A program made the translations under genes and the position numbers. DNA of 14,118 bases, taken from Clostridiales bacterium (GTDB lineage: Bacteria; Bacillota; Clostridia; Christensenellales; Christensenellaceae). Location of the stretch: the NCBI GenBank assembly GCA_003343685.1, contig QAKS01000093.1, positions 1 through 14,118 on the forward strand. The letters are read 5' to 3'. Numbering within the stretch: the stretch's first letter is position 1; the number at the start of each line of letters is the position of its first letter. Below, in pieces: positions 1 through 6,634 of this stretch. The notes beneath the pieces are model-generated. The model was not told the origin of the DNA. It did no database searches and saw nothing but the letters and a program-made list of their open reading frames with translations.

Positions 1-1890
1 TCCTTGGCTCTTTGTGTAGACGACTTGCCGCAGGCAGGCACATGGCAGGACAGGGCGCGTGCCCGCTTGAACGGCTTCGGGTTCGATAAAAACCGGTATA
101 TGACGAAAAAAGACGGGTTGGTCATGGCGGTGATTACAGTTGTCTATGCCGTTGTGGCGTTTACAAATCTGGGAGCTACCATAATACCGGCTCACGCAAG
201 GGACCTCAAAGGGCCGGGAAGCCAGATAGTAATGACGCTTGAAAATCCTGCACAGATCTATCAGATGAAGTATTATTCTGGTTACGGTCAGGCTGATTAT
301 GAGGTCTATATATCTGCCGATGGAGAGACCTATACAAAACTGGAAGTAGATCCGGATGACGATGACAGTAACTATACCCACGTTTACAGTTTTATGTTCA
401 AGTGGAAATTTGTCGATGTAAATGCGGAAGCAAAATACATCAAAATCGTCATAACGGAAGGAACGATGGATTTCCGTGAAATTGCCTTTACGGACAATGA
501 ATCCAATGTTTTGCCCATTACAGATGCCCGAGTCCTCGCCGACGGGCAGGAAAGTGACGGATATTATCTCGTAGACGAACAAAGTCAAGTTCCGCGCGTA
601 ACCACATATATGACCGACATGTATTTCGACGAGGTATACCATGCCCGCACGGCCTATGAGTACAACGAAGGCATCTATCCCTATGAAATTACGCATCCGC
701 CTTTTGGAAAGTCCATTATCTCTCTCGGAACGCAGATATTCGGGTTTAATCCGTTTGGCTGGAGATTTATGGGCGCACTGTTCGGCGTACTGATGCTGCC
801 TCTGTTATACGTGTTTGCAAAGCGCCTGTTGAAAGAGACCAGATGGGCGGCGGTTGCAACGATCATTTTTGCCTCCGATTGTATGCACTATGCGTTGACG
901 CGCATTGCCACCATAGACAGTTACAGCGTATTCTTTATCATCGCAATGTACTTCTTCATGTATGAGTATACATGCCGAAATTACAATAAAGAACCGTTAT
1001 ACAAGACACTGATTCCACTGGGGTTGTGCGGAATATCCTTCGCTTTGGGCGCCGCTACAAAGTGGATCTGTCTGTATTCTGCCGTCGGGCTGTTCTTTAT
1101 CTTCTTTTATACGGTCTATCAGCGTGCGGCGGAATATAAAGCCGCGAAGCTGGACGGGGACAACACAGTAACGTCGGGATTCAGAAAAAATATGGTGATT
1201 ACGCTTCTTTTCTGCGTGCTGGTATTTATCATCATACCTGTTCTGATATACTGCCTGAGCTATATTCCCTATGAGAATGCCTCGCCGGACGGCTTCGGAA
1301 TCAAGGGTATTCTGAGTAATCAGGATTATATGCTGAATTACCATGAAAACCTTTCGACTGATTCTCCGCATCCGTACCAGTCAAACGTCTATTCATGGCC
1401 CTTTGACATCCGTCCCGTATTTTTCTTCAACTCCTACGGGCAGGCGTCGGACCAAGTAACGCTGATCTGGTGTTTCCTGAATCCTATTATTGCCTACGGC
1501 GTACTGGCAGCCGTGGTATATCTGCTGGCATACAGAAAAAAACGTTCGTCGACCTTGATCCGTCAAGCTGCTTCGGGCGGCGATACGCTGACTATGAAGG
1601 GCATTCCCGTAGTTCTCGTAGCCATCGCTACCGGATATCTGCCGTGGGTTCTCATAACGCGCGAGGTATTCATGTATCACTACTTCTCATCGTGGCCGTT
1701 TCTCATATTGCTCCTGACATATGCGCTGCGCCATATCTGGAACAACTTTAAATATGGGCGGTATGTGGTCTTCGGGTTTGTTTGCCTGTGCATCGCGGCT
1801 TTTATCGCTTTTTATCCGGTCACGACGGGATGGTTGATTCCACGGGCATGGGGAAAGGCGCTCCAGTGGTTCGGAACATGGCCTGTCTGA
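1..1890 (+). CDS. PMT-family (GT39-like) membrane glycosyltransferase with beta-sandwich insert, 5' partial
   Basis: Probably transfers a sugar from a polyprenyl-phosphate carrier to protein or a surface polymer at the outer face of the membrane. The frame is open to the left edge with no stop, and the TTG at 4 has no visible ribosome binding site, so I treat this as the C-terminal part of a longer protein. Counting from that TTG, a membrane helix (about 38-58) is followed by a soluble, beta-rich stretch (about 68-175) resembling a discoidin/galactose-binding fold. The PMT core then begins with the acidic FDE motif (208-210), HPPFGK (231-236) and GWRFMGALFG (252-261), followed by many hydrophobic helices. 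The C-terminal YLPW and FMYHYF segments are typical of PMT enzymes. A gtrA-like gene starts 1 bp after the stop, which fits lipid-linked sugar supply. The family is clear; the sugar and acceptor are unknown. Confidence 0.85.
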   Translation, partial: SLALCVDDLPQAGTWQDRARARLNGFGFDKNRYMTKKDGLVMAVITVVYAVVAFTNLGATIIPAHARDLKGPGSQIVMTLENPAQIYQMKYYSGYGQADYEVYISADGETYTKLEVDPDDDDSNYTHVYSFMFKWKFVDVNAEAKYIKIVITEGTMDFREIAFTDNESNVLPITDARVLADGQESDGYYLVDEQSQVPRVTTYMTDMYFDEVYHARTAYEYNEGIYPYEITHPPFGKSIISLGTQIFGFNPFGWRFMGALFGVLMLPLLYVFAKRLLKETRWAAVATIIFASDCMHYALTRIATIDSYSVFFIIAMYFFMYEYTCRNYNKEPLYKTLIPLGLCGISFALGAATKWICLYSAVGLFFIFFYTVYQRAAEYKAAKLDGDNTVTSGFRKNMVITLLFCVLVFIIIPVLIYCLSYIPYENASPDGFGIKGILSNQDYMLNYHENLSTDSPHPYQSNVYSWPFDIRPVFFFNSYGQASDQVTLIWCFLNPIIAYGVLAAVVYLLAYRKKRSSTLIRQAASGGDTLTMKGIPVVLVAIATGYLPWVLITREVFMYHYFSSWPFLILLLTYALRHIWNNFKYGRYVVFGFVCLCIAAFIAFYPVTTGWLIPRAWGKALQWFGTWPV

Positions 1891-1891
1891 T

Positions 1892-2299
1892 ATGAAACCG
1901 GGCAGGGAGGATTTAAAGCAGTTTTTAAAGTTTATGTTTTGCAGTCAGGCGGCGTGGCTGGCCGACTGCGGCGTGTTCGCTTTGGCTCATGAGGTATTTG
2001 CGCTGCACTATATTTTGTGTAAGGTTTTGTCCTATACAACCGGCGCAATTGTAAGCTATTCGCTGAACAGAAAGATTACCTTTCGGTCGTGCGAAAGCTT
2101 TATCTCAAAAACGCTGCTGAAGTTTTTGATTGTGAATATAGTTTCCATAGGCCTGTCTCTTCTGGCTATGTCTGCTGTCGTCGATTATGCGGGATGGAAT
2201 GTCTGGCTGGGCTATTTCTTTTCCATACTGTTTTCCTTTTCCAATAACTATCTTGGAAATCGGTTTTGGGTTTTTAAAAACGTACCGCGAGGTGAATGA
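1892..2299 (+). CDS. GtrA-family small membrane protein
   Basis: The 135-residue product has four hydrophobic segments and the layout of GtrA proteins. An N-terminal QFLKF motif leads into the first helix, SYSLNRKITF lies between helices 2 and 3, and NNYLGNRFWVF is near the C-terminus. Family members are thought to flip or help use polyprenyl-phosphate sugars. The gene starts 1 bp after the PMT-like gene and has no good Shine-Dalgarno sequence, so it is probably translated by coupling. Its neighbour suggests that it supplies a lipid-linked sugar to that glycosyltransferase (inference). Its end carries the ribosome binding site of the next gene. Confidence 0.85.
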   Translation: MKPGREDLKQFLKFMFCSQAAWLADCGVFALAHEVFALHYILCKVLSYTTGAIVSYSLNRKITFRSCESFISKTLLKFLIVNIVSIGLSLLAMSAVVDYAGWNVWLGYFFSILFSFSNNYLGNRFWVFKNVPRGE

Positions 2300-2302
2300 A
2301 AA

Positions 2303-3832
2303 TTGCTGGCAAAAGTTCAAAGCTGTGGAATTATCGGGCTGGATGGTTTCCCTGTATGGGTAGAGGTGGACAGCTCTTCGGGACTGCCCATGTGGGGACT
2401 CGTCGGCCTGCCTGATGCGGCTGTCAAAGAAAGCAGGGAGAGAGTGAGGGCGGCCATTACAAACAGTGGTTTTTCCTATCCCATGAGCAGAATTACCGTC
2501 AATCTTGCCCCCGCCGACGTAAAAAAAGAAGGACCGCTCTATGATCTGGCAATCGCCGTGGGGCTGCTGGAAGTATCGGGGCAGCTTCGGCCGCGCAATG
2601 CAGAAAACTCTGCAATGCTGGGAGAACTGTCGCTGGACGGAAATATTCGCGGTGTGCGCGGTATTTTATCCATGGTAATAGATGCAAAAGAGCGCGGTCT
2701 TCGGTCTGTCATTTTACCGGCGGAAAATGCGGAGGAGGCTGCCTGTATTGAAGGGATTGATATTCTTCCCGCCGCTTCGTTAAAAGAGGTGGTAGATCAT
2801 ATTTCGGGTAAAAAAAGAATAGCCCCCGCGCCGCATACGGAATTTGCCAAATCAACTTATCATGCAGGCGGAGCGGATTTTAAATATATTAAAGGCCAGG
2901 AGTTTGCAAAAAGAGCGGTCGAAATCGCCGTTGCCGGCGGACACAACCTGTTGTTCATCGGGCCGCCCGGCTCCGGAAAGACGATGCTTGCCAAGGCGAT
3001 ACCGTCCATTTTGCCGTCGCTGACTTTTGGCGAAGCGCTGGAGGTGACCAAGATACACTCCGTTGTCGGGGAGCTCCGGGGCGGGATCATATCGGCCAGA
3101 CCTTTCCGAAGCCCGCACCACTCGGCATCGACCGTTGCACTGACGGGCGGCGGTTCAAAGGCGTTGCCGGGAGAGGTCAGTCTGGCTCATAACGGCGTAC
3201 TGTTTCTCGATGAGCTGCCGGAATTTAAACGCGATGCCTTAGAGGCTCTTCGTCAGCCAATGGAGGACGGAAAAATCTCCATCGCACGTGCCAATGCAAA
3301 ATTGAGCTATCCCGCAGATTTCATGATGGTAGCGTCTATGAATCCGTGTCCCTGCGGCAACTACGGAGACTCTTCCGGCACATGCCGATGTACCAAAAGC
3401 CAGATACAGCGCTATCTTTCCAGAATCAGTGGTCCGCTTCTAAACAGGATTGACCTGCATGTTGAAGTGGCGCGACCCCAATATGACGAGCTGTCGACAG
3501 AAGCCGCTGCCGAAGATTCCCGCACAATACGGGAGCGCATTGAGGCGGCGAGGGCAATACAGGCGGCACGCTATGCAAACAGCGGTTTTCATACAAACAG
3601 CCAGATCGCAGGAGAAGTGTTCGACCGCTGCTGCGCATTGGATACAGACGCACAGGATATGCTGCATATGGCCTTTAACGCCATGAATATGAGCGCCAGA
3701 ACCTATAAACGAGTCATACTGGTGGCGCGGACAATTGCGGATATGGATGAAACTGAAAAGATTGGCGCGGATCATATTGCCGAGGCAATACAGTACCGCT
3801 CTCTGGACAGAAAATATTGGGGTGAGACATGA
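2303..3832 (+). CDS. comM: YifB/ComM-family AAA+ ATPase (Mg-chelatase-like)
   Basis: The protein has 509 residues, the usual family length (about 505). It has an N-terminal Lon-type S5-like domain (about 1-170), Walker A GPPGSGKT (220-227), Walker B VLFLDE (299-304), the conserved FRSPHHSAS segment (268-276) and a cysteine cluster (C349, C351, C361, C363) before the C-terminal Mg-chelatase-type domain. In Vibrio and Haemophilus, ComM is a hexameric branch-migration helicase that helps integrate incoming single-stranded DNA during transformation. That role is inferred here. The start is TTG at 2303, with GAGGTG at 2289-2294 eight bases upstream, inside the end of the gtrA-like gene. The stop overlaps the dprA start (ATGA), so the two are translationally coupled. 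Confidence 0.93.
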   Translation: MLAKVQSCGIIGLDGFPVWVEVDSSSGLPMWGLVGLPDAAVKESRERVRAAITNSGFSYPMSRITVNLAPADVKKEGPLYDLAIAVGLLEVSGQLRPRNAENSAMLGELSLDGNIRGVRGILSMVIDAKERGLRSVILPAENAEEAACIEGIDILPAASLKEVVDHISGKKRIAPAPHTEFAKSTYHAGGADFKYIKGQEFAKRAVEIAVAGGHNLLFIGPPGSGKTMLAKAIPSILPSLTFGEALEVTKIHSVVGELRGGIISARPFRSPHHSASTVALTGGGSKALPGEVSLAHNGVLFLDELPEFKRDALEALRQPMEDGKISIARANAKLSYPADFMMVASMNPCPCGNYGDSSGTCRCTKSQIQRYLSRISGPLLNRIDLHVEVARPQYDELSTEAAAEDSRTIRERIEAARAIQAARYANSGFHTNSQIAGEVFDRCCALDTDAQDMLHMAFNAMNMSARTYKRVILVARTIADMDETEKIGADHIAEAIQYRSLDRKYWGET

Positions 3833-4917
3833 ATCGAGAGGAAAAGCTCTGGTTTTGGGCAGTCAATACAAAAGGAATCGGCATGAAAAGATTTACGGCT
3901 CTTATAGATTCCGGCATAGATCTGGAGGAGTGTTTTGCCGATCCCTCCATATTGAAGAACATCGGCTTTGGCGAATCCGTCATAGCTTCCTTGAAAAAGG
4001 CTGCCGACATGGACAGAATCGAAGCGGCGATTTCCCAAATAGAGGCAAAAGGAATTACCGTCCTCGTCTGTATCAGCAGAAAATATCCGGCGCTGCTGCG
4101 GGAAATTGCGGCGCCGCCGCCGATTCTCTATGTAAAGGGCGATCTATCCCTTCTGGAAGGCAGAAATATTGCCGTTGTCGGGACGAGAAAGGCAAGTGAA
4201 AACGGTTTTAGAAATATCCGCAGCATTGCCTGCGACTTGGCGGGAAGCGGCGTAACGGTTGTCTCCGGCATGGCGATCGGCATCGATTCCGCAGCGCATT
4301 TGGGCGCGCTTGATGCAAAAGGGAAAACCGTCGCCGTACTCGGCAGCGGTATTGACATTGTGTATCCGCCGGAGAATCGGAGGCTCTATGACAGAATTTG
4401 TGAGACAGGCGCTGTTGTGAGTGAATATCCGCCGGGAACGCCGCCGTCCCGCGGCACCTTTCCCGCGAGAAACAGAATTATCAGCGGCATCTCCTATGGT
4501 GTGCTTTTCGGAGAAGGGCTGCTGGGCAGCGGAGGGCATATTACCGTCAACTGTGCAGTGGAAGAAAACAGGGATGTCTTCGCCATGCCCGGAGATATTT
4601 CAAATCCCAATTCACAGCTGCCCAATATTCTGATTGAGGAGGGGGCAAACGTGGCGCTCGGGGCTGCCAGTATTTTGGCGTACTATCATTGGGGCGACGC
4701 GGCGGAAACGCGGAAATCGGACGACCGAATTGACCGTCTGGATGTCATGCAGAAAAAAATATATTTGGCGGTCAGGGAAGCGGGCGCTGTATCTGTTGAC
4801 GAGCTGACAGAACGGCTTCACATTTCATCGAGAGAAGCGGCGCTGTCTCTCACCAAGCTGGAATTATCCGGATTTGTTGAGCGGATCACAGGCGGACGGT
4901 TTGAGGCAAAAAAATAG
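3829..4917 (+). CDS. dprA: DNA-processing protein DprA (Smf)
   Basis: DprA binds incoming single-stranded DNA and loads RecA during natural transformation. The 362-residue product has an N-terminal helical/SAM-like region (about 1-65), the Rossmann-like core with VVGTRKAS (116-123), SGMAIGIDSAAH (146-157), AVLGSGIDIVYP (169-180) and FPARNRIISG (211-220), and a C-terminal winged helix (about 305-360). One core segment is unusual: where relatives usually have a VVEA...SG.L.TA pattern, this protein reads FGEGLLGSGGHIT (227-239). The ATG overlaps the comM stop by 4 bp, and GGGGTGAG lies just upstream. No terminator follows; a new promoter begins 2 bp after the stop. Its pairing with comM supports a role in DNA uptake or recombination, although no other competence genes are in view. 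Confidence 0.95.
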   Translation: MNREEKLWFWAVNTKGIGMKRFTALIDSGIDLEECFADPSILKNIGFGESVIASLKKAADMDRIEAAISQIEAKGITVLVCISRKYPALLREIAAPPPILYVKGDLSLLEGRNIAVVGTRKASENGFRNIRSIACDLAGSGVTVVSGMAIGIDSAAHLGALDAKGKTVAVLGSGIDIVYPPENRRLYDRICETGAVVSEYPPGTPPSRGTFPARNRIISGISYGVLFGEGLLGSGGHITVNCAVEENRDVFAMPGDISNPNSQLPNILIEEGANVALGAASILAYYHWGDAAETRKSDDRIDRLDVMQKKIYLAVREAGAVSVDELTERLHISSREAALSLTKLELSGFVERITGGRFEAKK

Positions 4918-4919
4918 TC

Positions 4920-4948
4920 TTGCAATATAGGTGGATCAATGATAGAAT
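4920..4948 (+). promoter_or_regulatory. Sigma-A-type promoter for the proS T-box operon
   Basis: TTGCAA (4920-4925) and TAGAAT (4943-4948) are separated by exactly 17 bp, matching the consensus at 4/6 and 5/6 positions. The predicted start near 4955 lies just before the first helix of the T-box leader at 4960. The promoter sits directly after the dprA stop with no terminator between, so read-through from upstream is also possible. Confidence 0.65.
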
Positions 4949-5120
4949 GAACGTTGAAATGCGGCAAGGATGGGATTGATAAAAAGCCTTATACAGAGAG
5001 CGCGCCGTTGGCTGAGAGGCGTGTGCAGGCAAAAACCCGCTCATCCGATGCAGCCCGGGAAATAACCGGGACGCGCGACGGCGTTATTGTCATGAAAGCG
5101 CCTGCTTTTTGGCAGGAAAC

Positions 5121-5148
5121 AGGGTGGTACCGCGGAGCATTCGTCCCT
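5121..5148 (+). promoter_or_regulatory. T-box antiterminator of the proS leader
   Basis: AGGG (5121-5124) pairs with CCCT (5145-5148) and GCG (5132-5134) with CGT (5142-5144), leaving the seven-base bulge TGGTACC (5125-5131). The bulge UGGU would pair with an uncharged ACCA tRNA end, which implies discriminator base A as expected for bacterial tRNA-Pro. The 3' half is shared with the terminator, so the two folds exclude each other. Confidence 0.93.
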
Positions 5149-5170
5149 TTGAGATGAACGCTCATTTTTT
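5135..5170 (+). terminator. Intrinsic terminator of the proS T-box leader
   Basis: GAGCATTCGTC (5135-5145) pairs with GATGAACGCTC (5153-5163) over 11 positions with one A-C mismatch and one G-U pair, followed by ATTTTTT (5164-5170). It uses bases 5142-5145, which the antiterminator also needs. Confidence 0.9.
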
Positions 5171-5177
5171 ATGTTAT

Positions 5178-5182
5178 GGAGG
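5178..5182 (+). promoter_or_regulatory. Ribosome binding site deciding the proS start
   Basis: GGAGG sits nine bases before ATG 5192. It selects that codon over the in-frame ATG at 5171, which lies upstream of it and right after the terminator T-run. Confidence 0.85.
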
Positions 5183-5191
5183 ATTCAAAAA

Positions 5192-6628
5192 ATGGCGAAA
5201 AAAGAGTTTGTCGAACAGATCGTTTCTCAGAGCGAGGATTTTTCGCGCTGGTATACAGACGTAATTATGAAAGCGGATATGTGCGACTATTCGGAAGTAA
5301 AGGGCTGTATGGTCATCAAGCCTTACGGCTACGGAATTTGGGAGCTTATGCAGCGTGAAATGGACGACCGCTTTAAGGCAACAGGACATAAAAACTGCTA
5401 TTTTCCCCTATTGATACCCGAGTCCCTTTTGAAAAAAGAAGCAGAACACGTAGAGGGATTTGCACCCGAGGTAGCGTGGGTCACCCACGGCGGCGACGAG
5501 GAGCTTCAGGAGCGCCTGTGTGTACGCCCGACGTCCGAGACGATCATATGCTCTATGTATGCAAAATGGGTGCAGTCCTACAGGGATTTGCCCATCCTCT
5601 ATAACCAGTGGGCAAACGTGCTGCGCTGGGAAAAGACGACGCGCCCCTTCCTGCGCACATCCGAATTTTTGTGGCAGGAAGGCCACACGGTTCATGCCAC
5701 ACAGGAGGAGGCCGAGGAAGAGGCAGAGCGGATGCTCGGCGTATATAAAGACTTTGCGGAGAATGTTCTTGCTATTCCCGTCTTTACCGGACGCAAAAGC
5801 GAAAAAGAAAAGTTTGCCGGCGCCGACCATACCTACACAATGGAAGCGATGATGCAGGATGGACGGGCGCTTCAGATGGGCACGTCTCATCATTTGGGGC
5901 AGAACTTTGCCAAGGGCTTTAATATTCAGTTTTTGGACAGAGACGGCGAACTTAAGTATCCATGGCAGACATCCTGGGGAACGTCTACCCGTATGATCGG
6001 AGGACTGATCATGGTACACGGGGATGACAGAGGACTGAAGCTGCCGCCAAAGGTCGCTCCGATACAGTGCCGCATCATCCCCATTGCCGCGCACAAGGGC
6101 GGCGTAATTGAAAAGTGCGACGAGCTGCTGGCGACATTAAAAGCAGCGGGCATTCGCGCGGAGGTTGACGACAGAGACCAAAGCACAGGCTGGAAATTCA
6201 ACGACTGTGAGCTCAAGGGAATTCCCGTTCGACTGGAAGTCGGCCCGCGCGATATTGAGCAGGGGCAGGCTGTTATGGTGCGTCGGGACAACTTTGAAAA
6301 AATGCCGGTATCTTTCGACGGCATTGCCGATACGCTGAAGGACACCTTTGCAAAAATACAATCCGACATGCTGGAGGTTGCGCGCCGGTTTAGGGATTCT
6401 CATACTGTCGCTGTCCGCGATTACGACAGCTTTAAAGCTGAAATTGAGGCCAGAAACTTTGTAGAGGCGCCCTGGTGCGACGAGACGGAATGCGAACTGG
6501 AGATCAAACAGGAAACGGGCGCAACGACAAGATGTGCTTCGTTTGACCACAGTATTACAGAGGGGGATGTCTGCGTCCACTGCGGGAAACCGGCAAAAAA
6601 GATGATGTATTTTGCAAAATCCTATTGA
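5192..6628 (+). CDS. proS: Prolyl-tRNA synthetase, archaeal/eukaryote-like type
   Basis: This class II enzyme charges tRNA-Pro with proline in the cytoplasm. The 478-residue length, the absence of the large editing insertion of standard bacterial ProRS, and the C-terminal zinc-binding type domain ending in Tyr place it in the archaeal/eukaryote-like (ProS type 3) group. Visible motifs include VRPTSE (111-116) and motif 2 RPFLRTSEFLWQEGHT (151-166); a cysteine-rich tail (WCDETEC and CVHC) precedes the final FAKSY. I chose ATG 5192 because GGAGG (5178-5182) lies nine bases upstream. An in-frame ATG at 5171 directly abuts the leader terminator's T-run and has no ribosome binding site. The T-box leader with a proline specifier independently confirms the assignment. 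The ABC-F gene follows after 6 bp. Confidence 0.97.
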   Translation: MAKKEFVEQIVSQSEDFSRWYTDVIMKADMCDYSEVKGCMVIKPYGYGIWELMQREMDDRFKATGHKNCYFPLLIPESLLKKEAEHVEGFAPEVAWVTHGGDEELQERLCVRPTSETIICSMYAKWVQSYRDLPILYNQWANVLRWEKTTRPFLRTSEFLWQEGHTVHATQEEAEEEAERMLGVYKDFAENVLAIPVFTGRKSEKEKFAGADHTYTMEAMMQDGRALQMGTSHHLGQNFAKGFNIQFLDRDGELKYPWQTSWGTSTRMIGGLIMVHGDDRGLKLPPKVAPIQCRIIPIAAHKGGVIEKCDELLATLKAAGIRAEVDDRDQSTGWKFNDCELKGIPVRLEVGPRDIEQGQAVMVRRDNFEKMPVSFDGIADTLKDTFAKIQSDMLEVARRFRDSHTVAVRDYDSFKAEIEARNFVEAPWCDETECELEIKQETGATTRCASFDHSITEGDVCVHCGKPAKKMMYFAKSY

Positions 6629-6634
6629 TGTAAA

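Larger units (their letters stand above)
4960..5170 (+). promoter_or_regulatory. T-box riboswitch leader, tRNA-Pro specific (CCC specifier)
   Basis: This leader senses uncharged tRNA-Pro and lets transcription continue into proS. The lower Stem I helix pairs GGATGGG (4968-4974) with CTCATCC (5040-5046), closed below by TGC (4960-4962) with GCA (5050-5052). The upper helix pairs GCCT (4986-4989) with AGGC (5027-5030). The specifier loop between them contains CCC (5036-5038), a proline codon followed by a purine. The distal AGAGAG (4995-5000) and GTTGGCTGAGA loop (5007-5017) match the Stem I tip conserved in T-boxes. Stem II pairs CCCGG (5054-5058) with CCGGG (5066-5070). AATAAC (5061-5066) can pair with GTTATT (5083-5088) as the IIA/B pseudoknot. 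Stem III pairs CCTGC (5101-5105) with GCAGG (5112-5116). The T-box AGGGTGGTACCGCG is at 5121-5134. Confidence 0.96.

Noticed and set aside
4954..5157. Open frame of 67 codons between dprA and proS
   Set aside because: It lies within the T-box leader and is fully explained by Stem I, the Stem II pseudoknot, Stem III and the T-box. It has no ribosome binding site.
5171..5191. Upstream in-frame ATG for proS
   Set aside because: It abuts the terminator T-run without a ribosome binding site, while GGAGG is well placed for ATG 5192.
5408..6094. Minus-strand open frame of 228 codons inside proS
   Set aside because: It is antisense to a clearly coding gene, has no recognisable protein family features, and reads as a shadow frame.
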